29,074 nt of DNA from Paenibacillus sp. FSL H7-0331 (GCF_001956045.1 NZ_MRTH01000057.1:1-29074), one strand, 5' to 3'; shown: positions 1-6,868, counted from the stretch's first letter. The notes: generated from the sequence alone by a model not told the origin. Made by a program: numbers and translations.

Positions 1-640
1 GGTCAGGATCTGGAAAAGCTAGCCGCTGAAAAAGGGATTACGGTAGAAGCCTTGAAGGCACAATTCGAGCAGGAGCGCCAGGCGAAGCTGGAAAAGCTGG
101 CGGCAGAAAAAGGCATCACGGTGGATGAGCTTAAGGCTCAGCAGGAGCAGGAACGTGCTGCCAGAGGCGATAATAAAGGTGGATTCCCTGGTGGTTTTGG
201 CGGTCAGGATCTGGAAAAGCTAGCCGCTGAAAAAGGGATTACGGTAGAAGCCTTGAAGGCACAATTCGAGCAGGAGCGTCAGGCACAGCTGGAAAAGCAG
301 GCCGCTGAAAAAGGCATCACTGTGGATGAATTGAAAGCACAGCTGGAGCAAGAGCGTGGAACCAGAGGCGGTAATAAGGACGGAGGCAAAGGCGGATTTG
401 GAGGCGGTCAGAATTTAGAGAAGCTGGCGGCTGATAAAGGAATAACCGTTGAAGCCTTGAAGGCACAATTCGAGCAGGAGCGCCAGGCACAGCTGGAAAA
501 GCAGGCTGCAGAGAAAGGGATTACTGTAGATGAACTGAAAGCTCAAATCGAGCAGGAGCGTCAGGCGAAGCTGGAAAAACTGGCAGCAGAAAAAGGCATT
601 ACTGTAGATGAGCTTAAAGCGCAAATGGAGAAAGGACACG
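1..640 (+). repeat. Intragenic tandem repeats, 78-bp units in a ~200-bp higher-order period
   Basis: Bases 1-77 recur without mismatch at 202-278 (offset 201 bp, 67 codons). A third, diverged copy begins near 406. Within each long period two 26-codon units follow one another, and the second of the pair carries the glycine-rich spacer in the first two periods. In the last period the spacer is absent and three units run together into the C-terminus. The near-identity of long copies points to recent duplication or gene conversion. The window starts exactly at a period boundary, as expected if an assembly broke in the repeat. Confidence 0.9.
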
Positions 641-678
641 GAAACCGTACTCCTGTTGAAGCAAAAACTCAAGAGTAA
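1..678 (+). CDS. Repeat-built Lys/Glu/Gln-rich protein, 3' part (5' end outside window)
   Basis: The reading frame is open from base 1 and ends at TAA 676-678, so only the C-terminal 225 codons are present. The protein consists almost entirely of seven copies of a roughly 26-residue unit of the type LEKLAAEKGITVDELKAQ followed by an acidic/Gln tail. Glycine-rich spacers (GDNKGGFPGGFGGQD and GGNKDGGKGGFGGGQN) separate pairs of units. Each unit reads as a helix, a GITV turn and a second helix, with few hydrophobic residues. No cysteine, membrane segment or catalytic motif is visible. A terminator follows directly. I do not recognise a named family. Similar 'xGITVDELKAQ' repeats are, from memory, common in Paenibacillus secreted or cell-envelope proteins of unknown function, but the missing N-terminus prevents a check for a signal peptide. 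No function is assigned. Confidence 0.85.
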   Translation, partial: GQDLEKLAAEKGITVEALKAQFEQERQAKLEKLAAEKGITVDELKAQQEQERAARGDNKGGFPGGFGGQDLEKLAAEKGITVEALKAQFEQERQAQLEKQAAEKGITVDELKAQLEQERGTRGGNKDGGKGGFGGGQNLEKLAADKGITVEALKAQFEQERQAQLEKQAAEKGITVDELKAQIEQERQAKLEKLAAEKGITVDELKAQMEKGHGNRTPVEAKTQE

Positions 679-690
679 CATGAAAAGGAG

Positions 691-720
691 AAGGGCGGGC
701 TTCCGCCCTTTTCTTGCATT
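691..720 (+). terminator. Rho-independent terminator of the repeat-protein gene
   Basis: A perfect 8-bp stem (AAGGGCGG 691-698 with CCGCCCTT 703-710) with a GCTT loop is followed by TTCTTGCATTT. It lies 12 bp after the stop codon. Confidence 0.85.
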
Positions 721-748
721 TAAAAATGCATAATTGCTGAACAGAAGG

Positions 749-780
749 TTGCATTCTTCCCGATTTAACATGTATACAAT
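749..780 (+). promoter_or_regulatory. Weak promoter-like pair upstream of a second hairpin
   Basis: TTGCAT (749-754) is followed by TATACA (773-778, 18-bp spacer). If used, transcription would start near 786 and run at once into the hairpin at 800-840. The match is moderate, and no gene lies between the two elements. Confidence 0.3.
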
Positions 781-799
781 AGAACAAGGAAGACCAGAT

Positions 800-848
800 A
801 AGGCGAATTTCCATTCAGCTCTGAATGAGAATTCGCTTTTATTTTATA
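800..848 (+). terminator. Second hairpin with U-tract, upstream of the mannonate dehydratase-like gene
   Basis: The arms 803-818 (GCGAATTTCCATTCAG) and 821-836 pair with one 2-nt internal mismatch, and the stem extends with A/G-T pairs at 800-802/837-839. The 3' side runs into TTTTATTTTATATTT. It may be a backup terminator for the upstream gene, or the end of a very short transcript from 749-780. The region 841-894 shows no other feature. Confidence 0.6.
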
Positions 849-894
849 TTTAATAACAGGCCAAGATCGATCGTGAAAGTTTAGGATTGTCTCA

Positions 895-923
895 TTGTTT
901 TGGCAATTTGATCGCTCTAAGAT
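895..923 (+). promoter_or_regulatory. Candidate promoter of the sugar-acid operon
   Basis: TTGTTT (895-900) and TAAGAT (918-923) are separated by 17 bp, about 30 bp upstream of the start codon at 955. The ribosome binding site GAGGAGG (942-948) lies between. The hexamers match sigma-A only partly, so this may be an activated or regulated promoter. Confidence 0.4.
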
Positions 924-954
924 TAGAGGGTGACTTTAGTCGAGGAGGCTCACC

Positions 955-2175
955 ATGGCGACAATCAAGCAAATTCGTTGCATACATACGAGAAGAAATG
1001 GAAGCTGGACGATTGTAAAGGTAATGACTGATCAGGACGGTCTATACGGCATCGGCTCTGCCTCTGATCTATATAATCCTGAAGCGGTGGTGCAGGTAAT
1101 TGAGCAGTTGATCGCTCCTCTGCTTGTAGGCAAGGATGCCGATCGGATCGAAGATATTTGGCAAACACTGCATCTGAGCGGCTATTGGCGCCATGGCAGC
1201 ATTCAACAAACTGCCATCGGGGCGATCGATATGGCGCTGTGGGATATCAAGGGCAAGGAAGCAGGCAAGCCGGTCTACCAATTGCTAGGGGGCGCTTGCC
1301 GTTCAGCCGTTCCCTGCTACGGGCACGCGGGAGGCAAGGATCTGTCCATGCTGGTCGAGGAGGTGCACCGTTACCTGGAGGAAGGGTACACCGTGGTCCG
1401 GTGCCAGCTTGGAGCGTATGGAGGTGGGGGCTTCCGGGAAGATTTGACGAACCGGCCGGAGGGGTCCTGGACTAACGGTCCGGTATTCGACGAGCAGACT
1501 TATTTAAATGCGATACCGGCCATGTTTGAGCAGCTTCGTCTGAAGTTCGGGCCGGAGATCCAATTTACGCATGATGTGCATGAGCACTTGAACCCTATAA
1601 CCGCGATTCAGCTCGCCAAGCGTTTGGAGCCGTATCATTTGTTCTTTCTGGAGGATGCGCTGCCCCCCGATCAGCTTGGCTGGTACCGTCAACTCCGGCA
1701 GCAATGCACGACACCACAGGCGGTTGGGGAGCTGTTCACGAATCCGCAGGAATATGTGCCGTTGATCCAGGAGAGGATGATTGATTTCATCCGGGTCCGC
1801 GTATCCAAAGCAGGCGGCATCAGCGCCTGCCGCAAAATCGCCACGCTGGGCGAGACGTTCGGCGTCCGAACCGCCTGGCAGGAGGGTGGAGAGAACGACC
1901 CCGTCAATCAGGCGGCAGCCGTTCATCTCGATATGGCAATCTGGAATTTTGGCATTCAGGAAATCAATCATTTCACGGAAGAAGAGCAGGAGGTTTTCCC
2001 TGGCTGCATCGAACGCAAGGGCGGTTATCTGTATGTGTCAGAGAAGCCGGGACTCGGCATCGACATCGACGAAGACAAGGCAGCGCTGCTGCTTGAAGCA
2101 GATTGGAACAAGAGCAAGTACCATAGGCCGTATCCCCTGGATCGCAAAGCCGACGGAACCATCGTCCGCCCGTGA
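955..2175 (+). CDS. Enolase-superfamily sugar-acid dehydratase, mannonate dehydratase (ManD/RspA)-like
   Basis: The 406-residue length is typical for ManD/RspA proteins. An N-terminal capping domain (about 1-120, with WRHGSIQQTAIGAIDMALWD near 78-97) is followed by the TIM barrel. The barrel supplies the metal ligands D207 (HDVHEH), E233 (FLED) and E259 (GELF), plus H209 and E336 (FGIQE). Family members abstract the proton alpha to the carboxylate of a sugar acid such as D-mannonate or D-gluconate and lose water to give a 2-keto-3-deoxy acid. The 'TAWHG' segment that usually carries the other catalytic His reads TAWQEGG here (Q309), so substrate or activity may differ. GAGGAGG lies 6 bp before ATG 955. 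The next gene, 32 bp downstream, is a uronate-dehydrogenase-like SDR, which suggests an aldonate/uronate pathway. Subgroup is fairly sure; substrate is unknown. Confidence 0.85.
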   Translation: MATIKQIRCIHTRRNGSWTIVKVMTDQDGLYGIGSASDLYNPEAVVQVIEQLIAPLLVGKDADRIEDIWQTLHLSGYWRHGSIQQTAIGAIDMALWDIKGKEAGKPVYQLLGGACRSAVPCYGHAGGKDLSMLVEEVHRYLEEGYTVVRCQLGAYGGGGFREDLTNRPEGSWTNGPVFDEQTYLNAIPAMFEQLRLKFGPEIQFTHDVHEHLNPITAIQLAKRLEPYHLFFLEDALPPDQLGWYRQLRQQCTTPQAVGELFTNPQEYVPLIQERMIDFIRVRVSKAGGISACRKIATLGETFGVRTAWQEGGENDPVNQAAAVHLDMAIWNFGIQEINHFTEEEQEVFPGCIERKGGYLYVSEKPGLGIDIDEDKAALLLEADWNKSKYHRPYPLDRKADGTIVRP

Positions 2176-2207
2176 TATCTATTACCAACAAAGGAGTGTG
2201 ATGTCAG

Positions 2208-3056
2208 TTGAAAACAGTAGCTGTAACAGGGGCCAGCGGCAAGCTGGGAAATGAGGTTGTCAAGCAATTGCTGGAAGAGGGTTATCAGGTCGTCGCACTG
2301 GACGAGCGCAAATCCGATCAGTTCCGATGCAAGCAAATTCGCGTGGATCTGAATGATTTCGGTCAGGTCGTTGCAGGACTGGCCGGAGTGGACGCGGTGA
2401 TCCATTTGGCCGCTATCCCTGCTCCGCTTGATTATACCCACTCGACTATTTTTTCCAATAATGTGGTCTCGACGTACCACGTACTGGAGGCAGCTTCGGT
2501 GCTCGGGATCGGGAAGGTCGCGCTCGGTTCAAGCGAATCGTCGTACGGCTTCTGCTGGGCACCGAGTCCCTTCGATCCGCTCTATGTGCCTGTGGATGAG
2601 GATCATCCCCAGCTGCCACAGGAATGCTACGGACTATCCAAGATCGTTAATGAGCTTACAGCCAGTATGTTTCACCGGCGTACGGGGATGCAGGTGATGT
2701 CGCTGCGCTTCTCTATGATCGTGGCTCCTCAGCAGTATCCCTCATTCGAGCCGGACATTCGGAATCCGGAGAAGCACAAGCGGATTCTGTGGAGCTATAT
2801 CGATATTCGGGATGCAGTGAGGGCATGCATCGCTTCAATAGGTACGCTCTCGGTCGGATCGGCAGACCTCAATATTACGAGCAGGGATACGCTCAGTGAT
2901 CGGGATACGGAGCAACTGCTCGATCAGTTTTACCCCGAGGTCAAGGATCGGAGACAACGCTTCGCAGGGCGCGAAGCGATCGTAAGCACAGAGCAGGCGT
3001 TCCGTGTGCTGAACTGGAAAGCCGAGCATTCCTGGAGCGATACGATCCAGCGATAA
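2208..3056 (+). CDS. NAD(P)-dependent epimerase/dehydrogenase, uronate dehydrogenase-like
   Basis: An extended short-chain dehydrogenase of 282 residues. The dinucleotide-binding motif GASGKLG lies at 8-14, HLAA at 66-69, a catalytic-type Ser in LGSSESSYG (107-114), and the Y141-x3-K145 pair in YGLSK. Order and length resemble uronate dehydrogenases, which oxidise a hexuronic acid to an aldarolactone, and NAD-dependent epimerases in general. The start is TTG 2208, with AAGGAG 2191-2196 11 bp upstream. ATG 2201 is closer to that site but in another frame. The gene follows the ManD-like gene by 32 bp and probably shares its transcript, so both may act on the same acid sugar. No transporter or regulator accompanies the pair in this window. 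Exact substrate is not determined. Confidence 0.8.
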   Translation: MKTVAVTGASGKLGNEVVKQLLEEGYQVVALDERKSDQFRCKQIRVDLNDFGQVVAGLAGVDAVIHLAAIPAPLDYTHSTIFSNNVVSTYHVLEAASVLGIGKVALGSSESSYGFCWAPSPFDPLYVPVDEDHPQLPQECYGLSKIVNELTASMFHRRTGMQVMSLRFSMIVAPQQYPSFEPDIRNPEKHKRILWSYIDIRDAVRACIASIGTLSVGSADLNITSRDTLSDRDTEQLLDQFYPEVKDRRQRFAGREAIVSTEQAFRVLNWKAEHSWSDTIQR

Positions 3057-3080
3057 CATCAATATTTGTTGTTCCGCGGA

Positions 3081-3121
3081 TAGCCTTGAAGAGCGTTCAG
3101 CTCTTGAGGGTTATTCGTCTT
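3081..3121 (+). terminator. Weak terminator-like hairpin after the SDR gene
   Basis: The 6-bp stem AAGAGC (3089-3094) / GCTCTT (3100-3105) with a 5-nt loop is followed by GAGGGTTATTCGTCTTT. The tract is poor in U, so termination would be inefficient. Confidence 0.3.
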
Positions 3122-3171
3122 TGATTCGTCGGTCAGCTCACTGTCGTCTTGAAGTCATAGCAGGTATACGT

Positions 3172-3200
3172 TTGAGATAATCAGCGAAATATGGTACACT
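3172..3200 (+). promoter_or_regulatory. Sigma-A-like promoter for the small membrane-protein gene
   Basis: TTGAGA (3172-3177), a 17-bp spacer and TACACT (3195-3200) with an extended -10 TG-G just before it. The predicted start of transcription is about 40 bp upstream of the gene at 3248. Confidence 0.65.
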
Positions 3201-3247
3201 AATAGTAATCGGAATTGTAACAGTATATAAATTAAAGGGGGGATATG

Positions 3248-3619
3248 ATGATCAATGTTCATAGAGCAGCACGATTATTGAGATATATAGTATTGGCTAT
3301 TGCATTGATGATGTCCCCTCCAACAAGTCTGCATGAAGAATATACAACGTATGAATCCATTCCCGAATCCGCAGCTGCCAATCAGGGAAATAAACCCAAG
3401 TTGGCCACCCGAAAGCATTCTTCGCTTTTGCATAAGCTTATGGTTACATCGCAATCCCTCCCGATTTTATTTGTTGTTCTTCACCTTATTTTGAATCGTA
3501 TTCCTTTACCCCGTTTGAACTTTAAACCCTGCATTTTTATATTACTGAAACGTTTGTTTATGACCCCCATTAGATTCACCTCCACTTTCGTGTCAGTAAA
3601 TACCTCACTTGCCGTCTAA
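3248..3619 (+). CDS. Hypothetical small basic membrane protein
   Basis: About 123 residues, unrecognised. A hydrophobic stretch near residues 9-22 (RYIVLAIALMMSPP) could be a signal or first membrane segment. A polar Lys/Ser-rich middle follows, then a second hydrophobic region near 70-85 (LPILFVVLHLILN) and a third, weaker one near 94-103. The purine run AAAGGGGGG (3234-3242) serves as ribosome binding site. ATG 3248 has better spacing than ATG 3245, with which it is in frame. The gene has its own promoter at 3172-3200. It sits upstream of khtT-khtU, where B. subtilis has khtS, but I see no basis to call it KhtS, and a separate promoter candidate lies between. Function unknown. Confidence 0.5.
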   Translation: MINVHRAARLLRYIVLAIALMMSPPTSLHEEYTTYESIPESAAANQGNKPKLATRKHSSLLHKLMVTSQSLPILFVVLHLILNRIPLPRLNFKPCIFILLKRLFMTPIRFTSTFVSVNTSLAV

Positions 3620-3645
3620 AAATCTCACCTTTGTTCATAGTGTAT

Positions 3646-3675
3646 TTGTCATGCTTAAATAAGAACGTATGTTCT
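3646..3675 (+). promoter_or_regulatory. Candidate khtTU promoter overlapped by a LexA (SOS)-box-like site
   Basis: TTGTCA (3646-3651) and TATGTT (3668-3673) are spaced by 16 bp. GAACGTATGTTC (3663-3674) covers the -10 element and fits the Firmicute LexA/DinR core GAAC-RNRY-GTTC. The outer bases (A before, T after) deviate from the full consensus. The site lies about 130 bp upstream of the khtT start. Apart from this site the stretch 3620-3805 shows no clear feature. Confidence 0.45.
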
Positions 3676-3805
3676 GTATTTCCGAGCTCTATTTGCTATT
3701 GCTAAAAATGAATGAAATTCAGGTATTCCGAAAAAAAGAAAGGTCTCTCGGAGGTTATTTGGTTTGTTTATCAACAGGTATGAAAAAACAGGAGGTCATC
3801 CAAGC

Positions 3806-4300
3806 ATGAACGTTAAAGAATCCAACTTACCAGGGATAGGTAGAAAATTTGAAATCCATACACGTGGTGGGGAAAAGCTGGTCATTATTATTCATGATGA
3901 CGGAAGGCGGGAAATGTATCATTTTGAACACGATGATCCCGATGAAACGATCTCCACAATCACGTTAGATGATGACGAAGCCAGGCAAGTAGCCGCTATT
4001 GTAGGAGGTATGACGTATACCCCGAAAATGCTGGAAACGGTTGAAATGGCGTTTGACGAGCTGATTATTGAATGGTACAAAATCGAACCTCATTACAAAA
4101 GTATTGGCCAGTCTATTGGAGGCCTGGATGTGCGCCAAAAATCGGGTGCAATGATTATTGCAGTCATTGAGAAAAATCATACGAAACACGTAAGCCCGGG
4201 TCCAGAGCTCGTTATTCAGAACGAAGCTACGCTCGTCGTGGTCGGAGAAAGACAGCAGCAAAGATTGATCAAACAAATTTTATTGAATGGAAGTGGTTGA
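3806..4300 (+). CDS. khtT: KhtT-like regulatory subunit of K+(NH4+)/H+ antiporter
   Basis: 164 residues, matching the length of KhtT/YhaT. The N-terminal ~70 residues form a small beta-rich domain. Residues ~75-160 form an RCK_C (TrkA-C) domain with the typical pattern IGGLDVRQKSGAMIIAVI and a closing VVVGE. In B. subtilis KhtT, known from published work, this domain senses c-di-AMP and pH and gates the antiporter KhtU. ATG 3806 is chosen because AGGAGG (3790-3795) precedes it by 10 bp. An upstream ATG at 3764 in the same frame lacks such a site. The stop codon is 3 bp before the ATG of khtU, so the two are translationally coupled. No c-di-AMP (ydaO) riboswitch consensus was recognised upstream. 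Confidence 0.85.
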   Translation: MNVKESNLPGIGRKFEIHTRGGEKLVIIIHDDGRREMYHFEHDDPDETISTITLDDDEARQVAAIVGGMTYTPKMLETVEMAFDELIIEWYKIEPHYKSIGQSIGGLDVRQKSGAMIIAVIEKNHTKHVSPGPELVIQNEATLVVVGERQQQRLIKQILLNGSG

Positions 4301-4303
4301 TAT

Positions 4304-5530
4304 ATGGATCATATGATACTCGAAGTAGGTCTTGCGATTGCACTCATAGCGATGGCTGGTCTGTTATCAGCCCGTTTGCGCTTTTCGGTTATTCCCTTTT
4401 ATATTCTGATCGGGATGGCGGTTGGCCCCCATGCGCTGGAGCTGTGGCATTTTGACTTCCGCTTTATTCAAAGCGCACCGTTAATTGAATTCATGGGCCG
4501 GATTGGTGTGCTGTTTCTGCTCTTTTATCTGGGTCTTGAATTTTCAGTGGGGCGTCTGATCAAATCAGGGAAATCGATTGTAAAGGGCGGATCGATTTAT
4601 ATCGGGATAAATTTTATGTTAGGCCTGATGCTCGGTTGGATTGCCGGATACCCGTGGGCTGAGGTGCTTGTCATTGCCGGTATTACGACGATTTCGTCGA
4701 GTGCCATTGTGGCCAAGGTACTGGTTGATCTGAAGCGGACGGCTAATCCCGAGACGGAAATGGTACTGGGCATTACGATGTTCGAGGATGTATTCCTTGC
4801 TGTATATATTTCCATCCTGTCAGGTCTGGTACTGAGCAATTCCTCCAGCTTTGGAGGGGTGCTGCTGACAGCTGCAATTGCACTGGGCTTCATGCTCCTT
4901 GTTCTGTTTGTCGGACGCAAAGCGGTTCCGCTTTTGAATCGGGTGCTGAATATTAGGTCCAATGAGTTGTTCGGCTTGGTGATCTTTTCCATGCTGTTTC
5001 TGGTTGCGGGCTTCTCTGAGACGATTCACGTCGCTGAAGCCATCGGAGCGCTATTAATTGGCCTTGTTATGGCAGAGACCGACCACGCCAAACGGATTGA
5101 ACACCTGATCATGCCCTTCCGGGATTTCTTCGGCGCCATTTTCTTCTTCAGCTTCGGATTAACGATCGATCCAATGGCATTAGGTGGGGCCATCTGGCTG
5201 TCGCTTGCCGCGGTGCTGATCACCCTGATAGGTAATTTCACTGCGGGGATGCTGGCTGGGATGAATGCGGGGTTATCCGTTAAATCCTCACTAAATATCG
5301 GATTCACGATTATGGGACGTGGAGAATTCTCGATCATCATGGCTAATTTGGCCAAAGCAGGCGGGTTAATGCCGGTTCTCCAATCCTTCGCTGCACTTTA
5401 CGTACTCATTATGGCGATTTTAGGGCCGTTACTGTCCAAAGAGAGCAAGCACATCTATACGTTTCTCGACAAAATATTTAAATTCAAGGAGAGGCCCAAA
5501 AAGAAAATTAGCACGGTAGTCCAGGATTAA
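4304..5530 (+). CDS. khtU: KhtU-like monovalent cation/proton antiporter (CPA2 family)
   Basis: 408 residues, very hydrophobic throughout, with about 12 membrane segments in the Na+/H+ exchanger fold. Recognisable parts are the N-terminal segment with IGMAVGPHAL, the GLEFSVGRL loop, and the ITTISSSAIVAKVLVDL segment, which is typical of the CPA2 ion-binding region. The C-terminal half has IGALLIGLVMAETDHAKRIEHLI and MGRGEFSIIMANLA. No RCK domain is fused; the separate KhtT just upstream supplies it. In B. subtilis KhtU exports K+ or NH4+ in exchange for protons at alkaline pH or when c-di-AMP is high. The same role is inferred here from sequence type and gene order. No terminator is visible in the 84 bp before the next gene. 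Confidence 0.85.
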   Translation: MDHMILEVGLAIALIAMAGLLSARLRFSVIPFYILIGMAVGPHALELWHFDFRFIQSAPLIEFMGRIGVLFLLFYLGLEFSVGRLIKSGKSIVKGGSIYIGINFMLGLMLGWIAGYPWAEVLVIAGITTISSSAIVAKVLVDLKRTANPETEMVLGITMFEDVFLAVYISILSGLVLSNSSSFGGVLLTAAIALGFMLLVLFVGRKAVPLLNRVLNIRSNELFGLVIFSMLFLVAGFSETIHVAEAIGALLIGLVMAETDHAKRIEHLIMPFRDFFGAIFFFSFGLTIDPMALGGAIWLSLAAVLITLIGNFTAGMLAGMNAGLSVKSSLNIGFTIMGRGEFSIIMANLAKAGGLMPVLQSFAALYVLIMAILGPLLSKESKHIYTFLDKIFKFKERPKKKISTVVQD

Positions 5531-5614
5531 GCTATGTAAATTGAAGTTCTGAAACGCTAGCTCGGAACCGGCTGTCAAGGCTTGGATTTCAAAGTGAAAG
5601 AGGAGGAACTAAAC

Positions 5615-6574
5615 ATGTTACGTGCTGCGATCAACCAGGTACAATTTGCTGCTAGGGGCAAGTCCGCGAGATCTCGCCACCGGGGGACTCATATCCTGAT
5701 AGTGATCCTGGGAGGCATTCTGGCCTCTATTGGGTTGGAGCTTTTCCTGATACCGAATAAAATTGTCGTTGGAGGCATGACAGGGATTTCAGCGCTTTTG
5801 TCCCATATGACGGAAATGCGGATTGGGTTACTGTTGTTCCTGTTTAATTTGCCATTCATTGTTCTGGCTTACCGTCATATCCGTTTGGAGTTTACGATCA
5901 TGACTCTTCTTGGGATCGTCGTACTTTCGCTAAGCTCAATCTTTCTCCATCCTGTACCGGCATTGTTGGATAACAGCCTGTCGGCTGCGGTATGCGGTGG
6001 TGTGTGTTTAGGGTTGGGGATCGGTATGGTTGTCCGCTATGGGGGAACCTTGGATACCCTTGAAATGAATGAAAGATATTTGGCAAGACATCGCGGGTTG
6101 TTATCCCCAGAGAACGTGATCATGATGATGAACTGCAGCATCTTAACAGTGGCGGGATTCATATTTGGTTGGCAGCAGGCGATGTACTCCATTATTGCCT
6201 ATATACTGGCGTTTGAAATGCTGCATGTCTCGATTCGTGGCATCCATGGGCTGCTTCCTTACCGAACGCTATGCATCATGAGCAGCTGTGGTGAAGAAAT
6301 CGAAAGGGCAATCCAGCTTCGTTTCCGTAAGATCGATGATCCTGTGGAGCTGAAAGTAAGCAGTGTAAGCCCGGCTCAAGGGACTGGCGCAAAACCGATG
6401 TGGGAGCCAACCACACGACCTCCCCAATTTCTGATGTATACCGTTCATTTCCTGGATGTGATGAGGTTGAAGGCGATTATCAAAAATATCGATCCAGCTG
6501 CCAGTATCGCGGTTGGTGCTGGTCGGGTAAGCCAAGCCGGTAACGTAATGAAGAAAGTGGACAGTAAACAGTAA
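5615..6574 (+). CDS. YitT-family membrane protein (DUF161/DUF2179)
   Basis: 319 residues from ATG 5615, chosen because AGGAGGA (5601-5607) precedes it by 7 bp. Upstream TTG 5582 lies in frame but before that site. Five to six membrane segments occupy about residues 25-210, with the family pattern GLELFLIPNKIVVGGMTGISALL near 40-62 and GMVVRYGGTLDTLE near 140-155. A C-terminal cytosolic DUF2179 domain follows (about 215-315). Members are usually 280-290 residues. The extra length here is a polar N-terminus and a Pro/Thr-rich insert (GTGAKPMWEPTTRPP) inside the C-terminal domain. Biochemical function of YitT proteins is not established; a transport role is usually assumed. The gene may be cotranscribed with khtTU. 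Confidence 0.8.
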   Translation: MLRAAINQVQFAARGKSARSRHRGTHILIVILGGILASIGLELFLIPNKIVVGGMTGISALLSHMTEMRIGLLLFLFNLPFIVLAYRHIRLEFTIMTLLGIVVLSLSSIFLHPVPALLDNSLSAAVCGGVCLGLGIGMVVRYGGTLDTLEMNERYLARHRGLLSPENVIMMMNCSILTVAGFIFGWQQAMYSIIAYILAFEMLHVSIRGIHGLLPYRTLCIMSSCGEEIERAIQLRFRKIDDPVELKVSSVSPAQGTGAKPMWEPTTRPPQFLMYTVHFLDVMRLKAIIKNIDPAASIAVGAGRVSQAGNVMKKVDSKQ

Positions 6575-6625
6575 ATAAAGCACATACTCATCAGGATAGC
6601 GTGGATAGATAACCAGGTAAACCGA

Positions 6626-6683
6626 GCAGGAGCACTTTTTCTGGCCGCAGACAAATGGCTGAAGCCAGAAAAGGTATTCCTGC
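6626..6683. repeat. Long imperfect inverted repeat after the yitT-family gene
   Basis: GCAGGA (6626-6631) pairs with TCCTGC (6678-6683). CTTTTTCTGGC (6635-6645) pairs with GCCAGAAAAGG (6664-6674) apart from one G-T pair. No U-tract follows, so this is more likely an mRNA 3'-end or stabilising structure than a terminator. It ends 7 bp before the -35 box of the next promoter. 6575-6625 shows nothing else. Confidence 0.55.
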
Positions 6684-6689
6684 ATACAG

Positions 6690-6718
6690 TTGCATAAAAT
6701 AATCGACTCCGCTATAAT
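6690..6718 (+). promoter_or_regulatory. Sigma-A promoter of the his leader / histidyl-tRNA synthetase gene
   Basis: TTGCAT (6690-6695), a 17-bp spacer and a perfect TATAAT (6713-6718). Transcription is expected to start near 6725, about 25 nt before the leader-peptide start codon. Confidence 0.85.
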
Positions 6719-6749
6719 CAATCTCAATACGTTGAAGGAGAGAATACCT

Positions 6750-6803
6750 ATGTCTATGTATACATGCCGGATCTCACAACTTCATCATCACAAGCGGCGT
6801 TAG
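6750..6803 (+). CDS. Histidine leader peptide (MSMYTCRISQLHHHKRR)
   Basis: A 17-codon open frame starts at ATG 6750 and stops at TAG 6801-6803. It is preceded by AAGGAG (6735-6740) at an ideal 9-bp spacing and lies downstream of a strong promoter. Codons 12-14 are three consecutive His codons (CAT CAT CAC, 6783-6791) close to the stop, followed by Lys-Arg-Arg. Mutually exclusive hairpins and a strong terminator follow, and the gene controlled is a histidyl-tRNA synthetase. This is the layout of ribosome-mediated transcription attenuation: slow decoding of the His codons would report a lack of charged His-tRNA. The peptide itself is probably of no further use to the cell. Reading is direct from the sequence; its regulatory role is inferred. 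Confidence 0.8.
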   Translation: MSMYTCRISQLHHHKRR

Positions 6804-6858
6804 CACACCTGTTACGATAACAGGGAGGGCTAACGCTAATCGCGTTGGCCTCCCTGCG
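6797..6858 (+). promoter_or_regulatory. Attenuator RNA: competing hairpins behind the His leader peptide
   Basis: Segment 1, GCGTTAGC (6797-6804, overlapping the leader stop codon), is exactly complementary to segment 2, GCTAACGC (6829-6836). The pairing encloses an inner 7-bp hairpin, CCTGTTA (6808-6814) / TAACAGG (6818-6824). Segment 2 with 6821-6827 can instead pair with segment 3 (6842-6856), giving a 15-bp hairpin with one bulge and one G-T pair. When free, segment 3 (TCCCTGCG 6851-6858) can pair with the 5' arm of the terminator (6869-6877, one bulge). Inferred logic: a ribosome stalled at His codons leaves 1:2 intact, freeing 3 to block the terminator. A ribosome reaching the stop codon covers segment 1, so 2:3 forms and the terminator folds. 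No T-box motif was found. Confidence 0.65.
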
Positions 6859-6868
6859 ACATACAAGG

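Noticed and set aside
1504..1971. 155-codon minus-strand frame inside the ManD-like gene
   Set aside because: Antisense shadow of a well-supported enzyme; no ribosome binding site or recognisable family.
3248..3619. KhtS, third gene of a khtSTU operon
   Set aside because: Only its position suggests this. The protein looks membrane-bound and basic, I recognise no KhtS-like sequence, and a separate promoter candidate lies before khtT.
3700..3805. c-di-AMP (ydaO) riboswitch upstream of khtT
   Set aside because: The region is short and I could not find the conserved riboswitch core; regulation by c-di-AMP is expected at the protein level through KhtT.
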